A stretch of DNA of 64,000 nt from Sulfitobacter sp. CW3 (GCF_019392245.1 NZ_JAHXRL010000003.1:186001-250000); one strand, 5' to 3'; counted from the first letter of the stretch, positions 8,783 to 19,249 are shown. Numbers and translations: made by a program. The notes: a model not told the origin generated them from the letters alone.

Positions 8783-9265
8783 ATGAAACTGCATGAACTG
8801 TCTGATAACGAAGGCGCCACCAAGAAACGCAAGCGCGTTGGCCGTGGTCCTGGTTCCGGCACCGGTAAAATGGGTGGCCGTGGTATCAAAGGTCAGAAAT
8901 CCCGTTCGGGTGTAGCGATCAACGGTTACGAAGGCGGTCAAATGCCATTGTACCAACGTCTGCCAAAGCGCGGCTTTACCAAGCCGAACCGCAAAGCATA
9001 CGCAGTTGTGAACTTGGGCCTGATCCAGAAATTCATCGACGACAAAAAGATCGACGCTGGTGCCGCAATCACCGAAGACGCGCTGATCTCTTCGGGTCTG
9101 GTACGTCGCAAGCTGGACGGTATTCGCGTTCTGGCAAAGGGCGATTTCACCACCAAGGTTGACCTCCAGGTCACCGGTGCGTCCAAGTCCGCAGTCGAAG
9201 CCGTAGAGAAAGCGGGCGGCAAATTGACCGTCACAGCACCTGCCGCGGCGAACGCAGACGCGTAA
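8783..9265 (+). CDS. rplO: 50S ribosomal protein L15
   Basis: 160-aa L15. The ATG at 8783 ([22 protein letters not shown]) is preceded by AGGAGAAG and matches the family start; an earlier in-frame ATG at 8720 is not supported. The Gly-rich region [20 protein letters not shown] is the L15 signature. It is separated from rpmD by about 620 nt instead of the usual few bases, so transcription probably starts between 8616 and 8770. Confidence 0.97.
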   Translation: MKLHELSDNEGATKKRKRVGRGPGSGTGKMGGRGIKGQKSRSGVAINGYEGGQMPLYQRLPKRGFTKPNRKAYAVVNLGLIQKFIDDKKIDAGAAITEDALISSGLVRRKLDGIRVLAKGDFTTKVDLQVTGASKSAVEAVEKAGGKLTVTAPAAANADA

Positions 9266-9329
9266 CCTACCCTTTTGCCTTGTGAGCGGGCCGCGTCCCG
9301 CTTACATAGTCAATCGAGTTTTCCCAAAT

Positions 9330-9364
9330 GCCGCCCGCCGGAAAACGGCTCGGGCGGCGTTTTT
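9330..9364 (+). terminator. terminator-like hairpin just before secY
   Basis: GCCGCCCG, a 13-nt loop, CGGGCGGC, then five T residues. This is a textbook intrinsic terminator 20 nt ahead of the secY start. It may attenuate secY-adk relative to the ribosomal proteins. Confidence 0.75.
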
Positions 9365-9384
9365 GCAAAGAAAGAGCCCTAATC

Positions 9385-10749
9385 ATGGTATCAGCCGTCG
9401 AAAGCATGGCCGCCAACACCAGTTGGTCCGCGTTGGGCAAGGCCACAGACCTTCGCAACCGGATTCTATTCACACTGGGTTTGCTGATCGTTTATCGCCT
9501 TGGCACGTTCATCCCGGTTCCCGGCATTGACGGCACCGCCCTGCGCCAGTTCATGGAAAGCGCGGGTCAGGGCATCGGCGGCATGGTTTCGATGTTTACC
9601 GGCGGCGCACTTGGCCGCATGGGCATCTTTGCCTTGGGTATCATGCCCTATATTTCGGCCTCGATCATCGTTCAGCTGATGACGTCGATGGTGCCCGCGC
9701 TTGAGCAGCTCAAGAAAGAGGGCGAGCAGGGCCGTAAGAAAATTAACCAATATACACGGTTCGGTACGGTGGCTTTGGCGACCTTGCAGGCCTACGGTCT
9801 GGCTGTCTCGCTTGAGGCGGGCGATATCGCGGCCGATCCGGGCATGTATTTCCGTATCGCTTGTATGATCACGCTGGTCGGCGGCACGATGTTCCTGATG
9901 TGGCTGGGTGAGCAAATCACCGCGCGCGGCATCGGTAACGGTATTTCATTGATCATCTTCGTCGGCATCATCGCCGAAGTTCCAGCCGCCATCGCGCAGT
10001 TCTTTTCCTCCGGTCGTTCCGGTGCGATCAGCCCTGCGGTGATTGTTGGCGTGTTGGTCATGGTTATCGTGACGATCATGTTCGTGGTCTTTATGGAGCG
10101 TGCCCTGCGCAAGATCCACATCCAGTACCCGCGTCGTCAGGTCGGCCAAAAGATGTACGATGGCGGGTCTTCGCATCTGCCGGTCAAGGTAAACCCAGCG
10201 GGTGTTATCCCTGCGATCTTCGCCAGCTCGCTTTTGCTGTTGCCTGTCACGATCAGCACGTTCTCGGGGAATTCTACAGGGCCGATCATGTCAGTCTTGT
10301 TGGCAAACTTTGGGCCGGGGCAGCCGCTTTACCTGCTGTTCTTCGTCGCGATGATAGTTTTCTTTGCGTATTTCTACACCTTCAACGTCAGCTTTAAGCC
10401 TGACGAGGTTGCGGACAACCTTAAGAACCAGAACGGTTTTGTGCCCGGCATTCGCCCTGGCAAGAAGACAGCCGAATATCTGGAATATGTCGTTAACCGC
10501 ATCTTGGTACTCGGCGCGGCATATCTTGCTGCGGTATGTATTCTTCCCGAGATTCTGCGCGGTCAGTTCGCCATCCCATTCTACTTTGGTGGTACTTCCG
10601 TTCTAATTGTTGTGTCGGTAACGATGGACACCATTCAACAAGTGCAAAGCCATCTGCTTGCACATCAATACGAGGGGTTGCTTGAGCGGTCACAGTTGCG
10701 TGGCAAAACAGGTAAATCCCGCAAAAAACGGAGCCCAGCACGTAAATGA
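9385..10749 (+). CDS. secY: protein translocase subunit SecY
   Basis: 454-aa channel subunit of the SecYEG translocon in the inner membrane. About ten membrane segments can be seen, with [12 protein letters not shown] at the first and the [21 protein letters not shown] plug/TM2 region following. Start chosen at ATG 9385 ([14 protein letters not shown]), after AAAGAAAGAG. The stop overlaps the adk start (ATGA), showing coupling. Confidence 0.97.
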   Translation: MVSAVESMAANTSWSALGKATDLRNRILFTLGLLIVYRLGTFIPVPGIDGTALRQFMESAGQGIGGMVSMFTGGALGRMGIFALGIMPYISASIIVQLMTSMVPALEQLKKEGEQGRKKINQYTRFGTVALATLQAYGLAVSLEAGDIAADPGMYFRIACMITLVGGTMFLMWLGEQITARGIGNGISLIIFVGIIAEVPAAIAQFFSSGRSGAISPAVIVGVLVMVIVTIMFVVFMERALRKIHIQYPRRQVGQKMYDGGSSHLPVKVNPAGVIPAIFASSLLLLPVTISTFSGNSTGPIMSVLLANFGPGQPLYLLFFVAMIVFFAYFYTFNVSFKPDEVADNLKNQNGFVPGIRPGKKTAEYLEYVVNRILVLGAAYLAAVCILPEILRGQFAIPFYFGGTSVLIVVSVTMDTIQQVQSHLLAHQYEGLLERSQLRGKTGKSRKKRSPARK

Positions 10750-11393
10750 ATATTATTCTGCTTGGACCGCCCGGAGCGGGCAAAGGAACACAGGCGCGTC
10801 ACTTGGTTGAGACACGCAATATGGTTCAACTTTCGACCGGCGACATGCTGCGCGAAGCAAAAGATAGCGGCACTGAGATGGGCAATATGGTTGCCGATGT
10901 CATGGCGCGCGGCGACTTGGTCACCGACGAGATCGTAATCGGGCTTATCCGCGAAAAGCTGGAAGACAAGACCGAACACGGTGGTTTCATCTTTGACGGC
11001 TTCCCACGCACGCTGGCGCAAGCCACGGCCTTGGGTGAGCTGATGAAAGCGACCGGGAAAACGCTGGACTGCGTGATCGAGCTGCGGGTGAACGATGAGG
11101 CCTTGGTTAAACGTATTGCTGGCCGGTCGACATGCGGCAACTGCGGTGAAGTTTACCACGACGTGACAAAGCCCCAGCCTGCCGATGGCAAGTGCGTCAA
11201 ATGCGGGGCGTCTGATTTCAAACGCCGGGCGGATGACAACGAAGAAAGCCTGCGCAACCGTCTGATGGAATACTACAAGAAGACGTCGCCGCTGCTGGGT
11301 TATTATTACGCGCATGATTTGCTGAAGCGGGTTGACGGCTTGGCAGACATCAAGGTTGTCCAAGCGAGCATCGCTGCAATTCTGGACGCTTAA
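10746..11393 (+). CDS. adk: adenylate kinase (zinc-binding long form)
   Basis: 215-aa adenylate kinase catalysing ATP + AMP to 2 ADP. P-loop GPPGAGKGT at residues 7-15, the AMP-binding FDGFPRT, and a LID domain with two Cys pairs ([10 protein letters not shown] and CVKCGAS), which in this family bind structural zinc. Starts within the secY stop codon. Confidence 0.98.
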   Translation: MNIILLGPPGAGKGTQARHLVETRNMVQLSTGDMLREAKDSGTEMGNMVADVMARGDLVTDEIVIGLIREKLEDKTEHGGFIFDGFPRTLAQATALGELMKATGKTLDCVIELRVNDEALVKRIAGRSTCGNCGEVYHDVTKPQPADGKCVKCGASDFKRRADDNEESLRNRLMEYYKKTSPLLGYYYAHDLLKRVDGLADIKVVQASIAAILDA

Positions 11394-11419
11394 TTAGCTA
11401 CCTTGCGTATCTAGTTTTC

Positions 11420-11454
11420 AAAACGGCACCGCTGCATCGCACCGGTGCCGTTTT
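11420..11454 (+). terminator. terminator after adk
   Basis: AAAACGGCACC, a 13-nt loop, GGTGCCGTTTT: 11-bp perfect stem with an A-tract and a T-tract on its outer ends. Ends the rplO-secY-adk transcript. Confidence 0.85.
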
Positions 11455-11718
11455 CATTGGAGGCCGCGATTTCAGCAACGCGGACGCCCCCGTATCAGCC
11501 TGAATGCAGCCAACAAGACCAATGGTGGGTTGACGCTTGTTGTAAATGGCAATAACCAGCCGTATCTCGCAAGAGAATCGAATTGCAACGGGTCTAGATC
11601 AAACCCCGCGCATGAACACCTGATCAGCTGCAGCCCGATGGCAATTATCGCCTCGGGCTTCACGTTGTGAAAAAAGGGTCTGGTATAACGGACCCGCAAC
11701 GAAAAAGGAATAGCACAC
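11455..11718 (+). promoter_or_regulatory. upstream region of rpsM; possible promoter
   Basis: No gene is seen here. TTGACG at 11530-11535 with TAACCA 17 nt further on (11553-11558) could be a sigma-70-type promoter for rpsM-rpsK-rpoA-rplQ, which start after the adk terminator and need their own promoter. Assignment is by eye only. Confidence 0.35.
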
Positions 11719-12087
11719 GTGGCACGTATTGCCGGCGTAAACATCCCGACTGCAAAGCGGGTTCCAATCGCCCTCACATATATCACTGGTATCGGTAACT
11801 CTTCGGCTGCGCAAATCTGCGAAGCGGTTGGCATCGACATCACCCGTCGTATCAACGAACTTTCGGATGCTGAAATCCTGAAGATCCGCGAATACATCGA
11901 CGAAAATTTCTCTGTTGAAGGCGACCTGCGTCGCGAGACACAGATGAACATCAAGCGTCTGATGGATCTTGGTTGCTACCGTGGCCTGCGTCACCGTCGT
12001 AACCTGCCGGTTCGTGGTCAGCGTACCCATACCAACGCTCGCACTCGCAAAGGCCCTGCAAAGGCCATTGCTGGTAAGAAGAAATAA
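11719..12087 (+). CDS. rpsM: 30S ribosomal protein S13
   Basis: 122-aa S13, in the head of the 30S subunit contacting the P-site tRNA and L5. The ORF begins with GTG ([22 protein letters not shown]). The C-terminal basic tail [21 protein letters not shown] is typical. First gene of the alpha operon. Confidence 0.97.
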   Translation: MARIAGVNIPTAKRVPIALTYITGIGNSSAAQICEAVGIDITRRINELSDAEILKIREYIDENFSVEGDLRRETQMNIKRLMDLGCYRGLRHRRNLPVRGQRTHTNARTRKGPAKAIAGKKK

Positions 12088-12100
12088 GGGGGTCTGATCA

Positions 12101-12490
12101 ATGGCACGCGAAAAGACAAAAACAAAGCGTAAGGTCAGCAAGAACATCGCCGCAGGTGTGGCGCATGTTAATAGCTCCTTCAACAACACAAAAATTCTGA
12201 TCTCTGACGTTCAGGGCAATGCGATTGCATGGTCTTCGGCAGGCACAATGGGTTTCAAAGGGTCGCGTAAATCGACACCTTACGCAGCCCAGATGGCAGC
12301 AGAAGATGTGGGCAAGAAAGCACAAGATCACGGCGTGAAAACGCTGGAAGTCGAAGTGCAAGGCCCAGGTTCGGGCCGTGAAAGCGCATTGCGCGCTTTG
12401 GCTGCTGCAGGTTTCAACATCACATCGATCCGTGACGTGACACCTATGGCCCACAACGGCTGCCGCCCACCAAAGCGTCGCCGCGTCTAA
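12101..12490 (+). CDS. rpsK: 30S ribosomal protein S11
   Basis: 129-aa S11, on the 30S platform near the E site. Conserved core [18 protein letters not shown] and the ending [11 protein letters not shown] are diagnostic. It follows rpsM by 13 nt. Confidence 0.98.
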   Translation: MAREKTKTKRKVSKNIAAGVAHVNSSFNNTKILISDVQGNAIAWSSAGTMGFKGSRKSTPYAAQMAAEDVGKKAQDHGVKTLEVEVQGPGSGRESALRALAAAGFNITSIRDVTPMAHNGCRPPKRRRV

Positions 12491-12507
12491 GGACATATAT
12501 TATTTAT

Positions 12508-12533
12508 GGGGTCGCGCCTTTGCGTGCGGCCCC
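12508..12533 (+). other. GC-rich hairpin between rpsK and rpoA
   Basis: GGGGTCGC...GTGCGGCCCC can fold into a stem with a small bulge. There is no strong T-tract (GTTCTGCTTTTC follows), so it is more likely an RNA-processing or weak attenuation site than a terminator. In many bacteria rpsD sits here; it is absent. Confidence 0.35.
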
Positions 12534-12607
12534 GTTCTGCTTTTCTGAAACCTCGGGAGTTTCTTCGCCGTTTGGACATGGGGCAAGAGACAAGAATGGA
12601 GGGACGT

Positions 12608-13624
12608 ATGATCCACAAAAATTGGGCTGAATTGATTAAACCACAGCAGCTGGACGTGAAGCCGGGCAATGACCCAGCACGTCAGGCAACTGTGATCGCA
12701 GAACCGCTTGAGCGTGGTTTTGGTTTGACCATGGGCAACGCGCTGCGTCGCGTTCTGATGTCGTCGCTGCAAGGCGCGGCCATCACATCTGTACAAATTG
12801 ACAATGTTTTGCACGAATTCTCCAGCGTTGCTGGTGTGCGTGAAGACGTTACCGACATCGTTTTGAACCTCAAGGGCGTTTCCTTGCGTATGGAAGTCGA
12901 AGGGCCAAAGCGCCTGTCGATTTCTGCAAAAGGCCCTGGCGTTGTTACCGCTGGCGACATTTCTGAAAGCGCCGGGATCGAGATCCTGAACCGCGATCAC
13001 GTAATCTGCCACCTGGATGACGGTGCCGACGTGTACATGGAACTGACCGTAAATACGGGCAAGGGCTATGTTGCGGCGGACAAGAACAAGCCGGAAGACG
13101 CGCCAATCGGGTTGATCCCGATCGATGCGATCTATTCGCCAGTGAAAAAAGTGTCCTATGACGTGCAGCCGACCCGCGAAGGTCAGGTGCTGGATTATGA
13201 CAAGCTGACGATGAAGGTTGAAACCGACGGTTCGATCACGCCAGACGATGCAGTCGCATTTGCGGCGCGCATTCTGCAAGACCAGCTGGGCATTTTCGTC
13301 AACTTCGACGAGCCTGAATCTGCGTCGCGTCAGGATGATGACGATGGTCTGGAATTCAACCCGCTGCTGCTTAAGAAAGTAGACGAGTTGGAACTGTCTG
13401 TTCGTTCCGCGAACTGCCTGAAGAACGACAATATCGTGTATATTGGCGATCTGATCCAGAAGACCGAAGCCGAAATGCTGCGTACACCGAACTTTGGCCG
13501 CAAGTCCTTGAACGAAATCAAGGAAGTGCTGTCGGGTATGGGTCTGCACCTTGGTATGGACGTCGAGGATTGGCCACCGGACAACATCGAAGACCTTGCC
13601 AAGAAGTTCGAGGATTCGTTCTAA
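12608..13624 (+). CDS. rpoA: DNA-directed RNA polymerase alpha subunit
   Basis: 338-aa alpha subunit. N-terminal domain (residues 1-235) mediates assembly with beta and beta', and the C-terminal domain ([19 protein letters not shown] onward) binds UP elements and activators. Start at ATG 12608 ([15 protein letters not shown]) is set by GGAGGG 4-9 nt upstream; the frame is open another 34 codons upstream but without family similarity. Confidence 0.98.
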   Translation: MIHKNWAELIKPQQLDVKPGNDPARQATVIAEPLERGFGLTMGNALRRVLMSSLQGAAITSVQIDNVLHEFSSVAGVREDVTDIVLNLKGVSLRMEVEGPKRLSISAKGPGVVTAGDISESAGIEILNRDHVICHLDDGADVYMELTVNTGKGYVAADKNKPEDAPIGLIPIDAIYSPVKKVSYDVQPTREGQVLDYDKLTMKVETDGSITPDDAVAFAARILQDQLGIFVNFDEPESASRQDDDDGLEFNPLLLKKVDELELSVRSANCLKNDNIVYIGDLIQKTEAEMLRTPNFGRKSLNEIKEVLSGMGLHLGMDVEDWPPDNIEDLAKKFEDSF

Positions 13625-13759
13625 GAATTCATGCGGTGGGGAGCGATCCCCACCACATGCAAGACTGGGCCAAGAGGGCCCCAAGGAGAGTTGGCGCTAC
13701 GCACGCCAACCGGACAAAGCAAAACCGCCCGTAGAGGGCATATCGTTGGAGACTAGAAA

Positions 13760-14179
13760 ATGCGTCACGCACGTGGTTACCGCCGCCTGAACCGTACTCA
13801 TGAACACCGCAAAGCGCTGTTCGCGAACATGGCAGGCTCGCTCATCGAACATGAGCAAATCAAAACAACTTTGCCAAAAGCAAAAGAATTGAAGCCGATC
13901 ATTGAAAAAATGATCACGCTTGCCAAGCGCGGCGATCTGCACGCGCGCCGTCAGGCAGCAAGCAAGCTGAAGCAGGACCAGTATGTCGCGAAATTGTTCG
14001 ACATCCTTGGACCACGCTACAAAGACCGTCAGGGCGGCTATGTTCGCGTTCTGAAAGCGGGCTTCCGTTACGGCGACATGGCACCGATGGCCATCATCGA
14101 ATTCGTAGATCGCGACCGCGACGCGAAGGGTGCAAACGACAAGGCACGCGTTGCGGCCTATGAAGTTGCAGAAGACTAA
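13760..14179 (+). CDS. rplQ: 50S ribosomal protein L17
   Basis: 139-aa L17, near the tunnel exit. It starts [20 protein letters not shown] and has the conserved [16 protein letters not shown] segment. It lies 135 nt after rpoA and is followed by a strong terminator ending the ribosomal supercluster. Confidence 0.98.
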   Translation: MRHARGYRRLNRTHEHRKALFANMAGSLIEHEQIKTTLPKAKELKPIIEKMITLAKRGDLHARRQAASKLKQDQYVAKLFDILGPRYKDRQGGYVRVLKAGFRYGDMAPMAIIEFVDRDRDAKGANDKARVAAYEVAED

Positions 14180-14206
14180 AGCCATCTGCTTTATCTAAGA
14201 TTTTAA

Positions 14207-14235
14207 GGCCCCTGCTTCTGCAGGGGCTTTTTTTA
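14207..14235 (+). terminator. terminator after rplQ
   Basis: GCCCCTGCTT CTGCAGGGGC hairpin followed by eight T residues. End of the alpha operon. Confidence 0.92.
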
Positions 14236-14310
14236 TGCCTTCGGCGAGGATTTTATTCCATTTGGAATATGGGTGTTGCGAAAGCACCTTGGGCTGCGCA
14301 TATCTTGGGT

Positions 14311-15681
14311 ATGAAATATATCCTTGTCCTGCTCGCCCTGATTTCACTGCCCGTTCATGCGCAGACTGTTCCGACCTCTGCGGTTCAAATGCAGCTTAGC
14401 TTTGCGCCTTTGGTGAAAGAGGCGGTGCCAGCTGTTGTGAACATCTATGCACGCACCATTGTGCCAAGCAGTCGCACGCCGCTGCAATCCGATCCGTTTT
14501 TCGAGCGGTTTTTTCAAAGCCCGGATGCGGGACTGCCGCGCGTTCAAAACTCGCTTGGGTCGGGCGTGATTTTGTCTGAGGACGGGATTGTGGTATCGAA
14601 TTATCACGTGGTTGGTATGGCGACGGACATTCGTATTGTCCTTGCTGACCGGCGCGAATTCTCGGCCCGCGTGATGCTGAGCGATGCGGACAGTGATCTT
14701 GCGATCCTCAAGATTGATGATGTGGCAGACTTGCCGTTTCTGTCCTTGCGCGACAGTGACGGGGTTGAGGTCGGCGAGTTGGCTTTGGCCATCGGGAACC
14801 CGTTCGGCGTGGGCCAGACTGTCAGCAGCGGGATCGTATCTGGCCTTGCGCGGTCGGGTGGTATGAACGGCGGCGGGCAGGGGTATTTCATTCAGACGGA
14901 TGCCCCCATCAATCCGGGCAATTCCGGCGGTGCGCTGATTGATATGCAGGGCGATCTGATCGGTATCAACACATCCATCCTGACCAGTTCGGGCGGATCA
15001 AACGGTATCGGTTTTGCCATCCCTGCCAATTTGGTCAGCGCGTTTATGGATCAGGCGCGCAGCGGTGCGACGCGTTTTGCGCGGCCTTGGGCCGGGTTAA
15101 GCGGGCAGGCGGTAGATGCCGATATGGCGGCACCGTTGGGCCTAGACCGGCCCGGCGGCATTATTCTATCGGGGCTGCATCCGGTCAGCCCGTTTTTGGC
15201 GGCGGGGTTTCGTGTCGGTGATGTGATCATCGCCGTCGATGGTCTGGATGTGCATTCCCCCGCCGAGATGATTTACCGGATGAGCGTTGCCGGTCTGGGC
15301 AAGCAAGCCGTGATTACGCGCCTGCGCGAGGGGGAGCAAACGGATCTGGTGGTACGGTTGATCGAGGCACCGGAAGAGCCGCCGCGCGAGACGGTCATCT
15401 TGGGTGATGAGGAATTGCTACCCGGTCTGGAACTGTCACGGATCAATCCTGCGGTCCTGTCCGAGCTGAACCTGTCGCTTGAAGTAGAGGGCGTCGCCGT
15501 GATGGATGTTGGGCCCTTTGGTATGCGCGTTGGTTTGCGTCCGGGCGACGTCATTCTGGGGGTTAACGGCCAGAATGTACAAAGCCCCGAGCAAGTACGC
15601 AAAGCATTCAGGGGCCAGCGGCAGGCCGAATTGTCCGTGCAGCGCGGCGGACAGCGATTGTCACTGCGGTTTCGGATCTAA
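14311..15681 (+). CDS. periplasmic Do/DegQ-type serine protease
   Basis: 456-aa HtrA-family protease/chaperone for misfolded envelope proteins. A signal peptide (MKYILVLLALISLPVHA) ends near residue 17. The trypsin-like domain has the full catalytic triad: His99 (SNYHVVG), Asp129 (DADSDLAILKI) and Ser205 (NPGNSGGAL). Two PDZ-like regions follow, near 255-345 and 365-455. I prefer ATG 14311 over 14269 because it gives a clean signal peptide. This is one of two Deg proteases in the window (the other at 45124). Confidence 0.93.
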   Translation: MKYILVLLALISLPVHAQTVPTSAVQMQLSFAPLVKEAVPAVVNIYARTIVPSSRTPLQSDPFFERFFQSPDAGLPRVQNSLGSGVILSEDGIVVSNYHVVGMATDIRIVLADRREFSARVMLSDADSDLAILKIDDVADLPFLSLRDSDGVEVGELALAIGNPFGVGQTVSSGIVSGLARSGGMNGGGQGYFIQTDAPINPGNSGGALIDMQGDLIGINTSILTSSGGSNGIGFAIPANLVSAFMDQARSGATRFARPWAGLSGQAVDADMAAPLGLDRPGGIILSGLHPVSPFLAAGFRVGDVIIAVDGLDVHSPAEMIYRMSVAGLGKQAVITRLREGEQTDLVVRLIEAPEEPPRETVILGDEELLPGLELSRINPAVLSELNLSLEVEGVAVMDVGPFGMRVGLRPGDVILGVNGQNVQSPEQVRKAFRGQRQAELSVQRGGQRLSLRFRI

Positions 15682-15684
15682 CCG

Positions 15685-16992
15685 GTGAGCGATCTATTTG
15701 GCAGCACCCAAACGATTGCGCAAGGGGGGCATCGCCCCCTTGCGGATCGGCTGCGCCCTAAAACGCTGGCCGAGGTGATCGGACAAAATCAGGTACTTGG
15801 CCCCGAGGCACCGCTGACGGTGATGCTGGAATCGGGTTCTTTGGGGTCGTTGATTTTTTGGGGCCCGCCGGGCGTTGGTAAGACAACGATCGCGCGGCTA
15901 TTGGCCGATGAAACCGACCTGCATTTTGTCCAGATCAGTGCGATTTTCAGCGGTGTTCCCGAATTGCGCAAGGTGTTCGAGGCGGCCAAGATCAGGCGGC
16001 AAAACGGGCAGGGGACATTGCTGTTCGTCGACGAAATCCACCGTTTCAACAAGGCGCAGCAAGATGGTTTTCTTCCGCATATGGAGGACGGTACGATTTT
16101 GCTGGTGGGCGCGACTACGGAGAACCCGTCGTTCGAGCTGAACGCCGCTGTGTTGAGCCGTTCGCAGGTCTTGGTGTTAGAGCGTTTGCCGCACACCGAT
16201 CTTGAGCGATTGGCAGCGCGGGCCGAAGCAGAACTGGGCCGCCCTTTGCCCTTGGACGCTGCGGCGCGGGAAAACCTGCTTGAGATGGCCGATGGTGACG
16301 GGCGTGCCTTGCTGAACCTGATCGAACAGGTCGCGGCGTGGAAGGTCGAAGGTGCCTTGGATGGCAAGGCGTTATCGGCACGGTTGATGCGTCGGGCCGC
16401 ACAATACGACAAGGGCGGGGACGCACATTACAATCTGATCTCGGCGCTGCACAAATCGGTGCGCGGGTCCGATCCGGATGCGTCGCTATATTGGCTGGCG
16501 CGGATGCTTGAGGGCGGCGAAGACCCGCGGTATCTGATGCGCCGGATCACCCGTATGGCCGTCGAAGACATCGGGCTTGCCGATCCGCAAGCCCAGGCGA
16601 TCTGCCTGCAATCGTGGGAAACCTACGAACGCTTGGGGTCGCCTGAGGGGGAGCTGGCGCTGGCCCAGGCTGTGACCTATCTGGCGTTGGCGCCGAAATC
16701 GAACGCGGCCTACGTGGCATACAAGGCCGCGCGGCGTGCAGCAAAGCAGACCGGGTCTGCTCCGCCGCCCAAACATATATTGAATGCCCCCACGGGAATG
16801 ATGAAGGATCAGGGGTATGGCGCGGGCTATGCCTATGATCACGATGCGGAAGATGGGTTTTCTGGGCAGAACTACTTTCCTGACGGGATGGACCGGCCTC
16901 AACTCTATCAGCCCGTGGAACGCGGGTTTGAGCGCGACCTGAAAAAACGGTTGGATTATTTCGAAAAGCTGCGTGCGGCGCGCAAAACTTGA
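15685..16992 (+). CDS. rarA: replication-associated recombination protein A (RarA/MgsA) AAA+ ATPase
   Basis: 435-aa clamp-loader-like ATPase acting at stalled replication forks. It starts with GTG, 3 nt after the protease stop. Walker A GPPGVGKT at residues 60-67, Walker B LLFVDEIHRF near 112-121, sensor GATTENPSFELN. The C-terminal MgsA domain contains the YDKGGDAHYNLISALHKSVRGSDPDA-type segment diagnostic of RarA rather than RuvB or DnaX. Confidence 0.95.
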   Translation: MSDLFGSTQTIAQGGHRPLADRLRPKTLAEVIGQNQVLGPEAPLTVMLESGSLGSLIFWGPPGVGKTTIARLLADETDLHFVQISAIFSGVPELRKVFEAAKIRRQNGQGTLLFVDEIHRFNKAQQDGFLPHMEDGTILLVGATTENPSFELNAAVLSRSQVLVLERLPHTDLERLAARAEAELGRPLPLDAAARENLLEMADGDGRALLNLIEQVAAWKVEGALDGKALSARLMRRAAQYDKGGDAHYNLISALHKSVRGSDPDASLYWLARMLEGGEDPRYLMRRITRMAVEDIGLADPQAQAICLQSWETYERLGSPEGELALAQAVTYLALAPKSNAAYVAYKAARRAAKQTGSAPPPKHILNAPTGMMKDQGYGAGYAYDHDAEDGFSGQNYFPDGMDRPQLYQPVERGFERDLKKRLDYFEKLRAARKT

Positions 16993-17023
16993 CAATCCGC
17001 GCACAAAGCGTGACAGACCGCAG

Positions 17024-17404
17024 ATGATTTCTACCCTGTTCTTTGTGGCCCTTGGTGGTGCTATCGGCGCGTCATTGCGATACCTTTGGGGTGTCGGGAT
17101 TGTGCGTGCTTTTGGCATTCTGGATTTTCCGGTGGCTGTGTTGACGGTGAATATTCTGGGATCGTTCATTATGGGGCTGTTCATTGTGGTGGCCGCACAA
17201 AAGGGGCTGACCCATCTGAACCCGTTCATTGCGACGGGTATCTTGGGCGGCTTCACGACGCTCTCATCGTTTTCGCTGGAAACGGTAACACTGATCGAGC
17301 GCGGCCAGATCGCATCGGCAGGGATATATGTGGCACTGTCAGTCGGACTGTCGGTGCTAGGATTAATGCTGGGCCTGTTGATGGCCAGAGGAGTATTTGC
17401 ATGA
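17024..17404 (+). CDS. crcB: fluoride ion channel CrcB/Fluc
   Basis: 126-aa, four-helix membrane protein exporting fluoride as a dual-topology dimer. GAIGASLRYL near the N-terminus, TVNILGSFIMGL, and the family signature GGFTTLSSFSLE, which holds the central pore residues, are all present. ATG 17024 is preferred over the longer frame (16973), which adds a polar extension. Its stop overlaps the next start (ATGA). No fluoride riboswitch is seen. Confidence 0.93.
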   Translation: MISTLFFVALGGAIGASLRYLWGVGIVRAFGILDFPVAVLTVNILGSFIMGLFIVVAAQKGLTHLNPFIATGILGGFTTLSSFSLETVTLIERGQIASAGIYVALSVGLSVLGLMLGLLMARGVFA

Positions 17405-18450
17405 GCCGGGTTCAAAACCTGATCATTGAACAGGGCGACGGGGATCAGCGGTTGGACCGCTGGTTCAAACGTATGTTCCCGCTGATCAGTCAGGGGCGCA
17501 TCGAAAAGATGTGCCGAAAGGGTGAAATTCGCGTCGATGGGGGGCGGGTCAAAGCGTCTACTCGGCTAGAGGTGGGGCAGGAAATTCGCATTCCGCCGCT
17601 GCCCGATACCGAGGCCCCGCCGCCACCAAAACGCACGCGGATTTCCGATGCGGATGCCAAATTCATCCGGTCATGCGTGATTTACCGTGACGATTATATC
17701 ATCGCGCTGAACAAACCCCCCGGCTTGCCGGTGCAGGGCGGGTCAGGCCAATCTGATCGCCACGTTGATGCGTTGGCGGATGCGCTGATGTTCGATCTGG
17801 ATGAAAAGCCACGACTGGTTCACCGTCTTGATAAAGACACCTCTGGTGTGTTGATCATGGCGCGGACACGGTCGATTGCGGCTGATCTGACATCGTCGTT
17901 CAGGCACCGCCAAACCCGCAAGATCTATTGGGCGGCGGTCGCCGGTGTTCCGCACCCCAAGAACGGCACGATCAAGTTCGGCTTGGTCAAGGCGTTCGGT
18001 CATGGGGCCCGCGGCGAAGGCGAAAAGATGTACTGCGTCCACCCCAAGGATATGGACACAACCGAAGGGGCCAAGCGCGCTACGACCGACTATGCGACAT
18101 TGGCGCAAGCGGGCAATCGTACCTGTTGGGTTGCCCTGATTCCGGTGACGGGCCGCACGCACCAGCTGCGCGCGCATATGGCCGAGATCGGGCATCCTAT
18201 TGTTGGCGATGGTAAATACGGCGGTTCTGGTCAGGAAAACATGGGCGACGGCTGGGGCGCGCAACTGGGCGGCGACATCTCGAAAAAGCTGCATTTGCAT
18301 GCGCGGTCCCTGACGCTTGAGCATCCGGTGACCAAGGCGACGTTGAACCTGATTGCGCCAATGCCAGAGCATATGGTGCGCACGTGGAACACGTTCCAAT
18401 GGTCGCCATCGGATGTACCCGCTGACCCATTCGAGGAAGACTGGGCGTAA
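17401..18450 (+). CDS. rluC: RluC-family 23S rRNA pseudouridine synthase
   Basis: 349-aa pseudouridine synthase of the RsuA/RluA superfamily. The N-terminal S4 RNA-binding domain covers about residues 1-65 (DQRLDRWFKRMFPLISQGRIEK). The catalytic domain has HRLDKDTSGVLIM with the catalytic Asp, and GRTHQLRAHMAEIGHPIVGD. The start overlaps the crcB stop by 4 nt. RluC in E. coli modifies U955, U2504 and U2580; the exact targets here are inferred only. Confidence 0.9.
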   Translation: MSRVQNLIIEQGDGDQRLDRWFKRMFPLISQGRIEKMCRKGEIRVDGGRVKASTRLEVGQEIRIPPLPDTEAPPPPKRTRISDADAKFIRSCVIYRDDYIIALNKPPGLPVQGGSGQSDRHVDALADALMFDLDEKPRLVHRLDKDTSGVLIMARTRSIAADLTSSFRHRQTRKIYWAAVAGVPHPKNGTIKFGLVKAFGHGARGEGEKMYCVHPKDMDTTEGAKRATTDYATLAQAGNRTCWVALIPVTGRTHQLRAHMAEIGHPIVGDGKYGGSGQENMGDGWGAQLGGDISKKLHLHARSLTLEHPVTKATLNLIAPMPEHMVRTWNTFQWSPSDVPADPFEEDWA

Positions 18451-18460
18451 GAGCAGCAGC

Positions 18461-18490
18461 GCACCTGATCAATCTACCCGATCAGGTGCC
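18461..18490. other. perfect inverted repeat before the ATP12 gene
   Basis: GCACCTGATC, 9 nt, GATCAGGTGC: a 10-bp perfect stem between rluC and the ATP12 gene. There is no T-tract on either side, so it may be an operator or an mRNA stability element. Confidence 0.45.
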
Positions 18491-18523
18491 CGCAGTGCCG
18501 ACCTAAATCTGGAGCATTGAAAA

Positions 18524-19249
18524 ATGAGTGATTGGAAAGCCAAACGCTTTTGGAAAGAGGCAGATGTTGTCCCATGTGACGGGGGGCATTCGGTCGAGCT
18601 TGATGGTCGCCCGATCAAAACGCCGGCAAAGCAGTTGCTGGTGTTGCCCACCGCCAAAATGGCCGATGCAATTGCCGCTGAATGGCAGGCGCAGGACGGG
18701 GTGATCAATCCGCTTACTATGCCTTGCACAAAAACGGCCAATGCCGCGATCGACAAGGTTGCAATTCAGCACGCCGAGGTTGCAGATATGCTCGCCGCTT
18801 ATGGCGATTGCGATCTGCTGTGTTATCGCGCGGACAGCCCGCAAGAGCTGGTTGACCGGCAAAGCGCCGCTTGGGACCCGATGCTTGACTGGGCAGAGGA
18901 TGCCTTGGGCGCGAGGTTGCAGCCGCGCACGGGTATCATGCATGTGCCGCAAGACCCGGATGTGTTCGCTGGTCTGGTGCGCCGGACACATGCCTTGGAT
19001 CACTTTGAACTGGCGGCATTCCACGACCTTGTCAGCCTCTCCGGGTCATTGGTTTTGGGCTTCGCCGCGGCGATGAATGCCCGCGATATGGAATCGCTTT
19101 GGTACATGTCGCGCCTGGATGAGATCTGGCAGGCCGAATTATGGGGAAAAGACGACGATGCCGAGGCCCTCGCTGCAGCCAAAAAGGGCAGTTTTCTTCA
19201 CGCAAAGTTGATGTTTGACCTGAGTAACAGCGACGAGCTGGTAAACTAG
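18524..19249 (+). CDS. ATP12 family F1-ATPase assembly chaperone
   Basis: 241-aa homologue of mitochondrial Atp12, which helps assemble the F1-ATPase alpha subunit; the family occurs in mitochondria and alphaproteobacteria. Recognised by KRFWKEADVV, VELDGRPIKTPAK, LPTAKMADAIAAEW and the CDLLCYRADSP segment. Soluble, no signal peptide. RBS is weak (GGAGCATTGAAAA). Confidence 0.9.
   Translation: MSDWKAKRFWKEADVVPCDGGHSVELDGRPIKTPAKQLLVLPTAKMADAIAAEWQAQDGVINPLTMPCTKTANAAIDKVAIQHAEVADMLAAYGDCDLLCYRADSPQELVDRQSAAWDPMLDWAEDALGARLQPRTGIMHVPQDPDVFAGLVRRTHALDHFELAAFHDLVSLSGSLVLGFAAAMNARDMESLWYMSRLDEIWQAELWGKDDDAEALAAAKKGSFLHAKLMFDLSNSDELVN

Noticed and set aside
12500..13684. 394-aa open frame on the minus strand opposite rpoA
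   Set aside because: Lies wholly antisense to rpoA, has no ribosome-binding site or recognisable domain, and its Cys/His/Phe-rich composition is typical of reverse-frame translation of GC-rich coding DNA.
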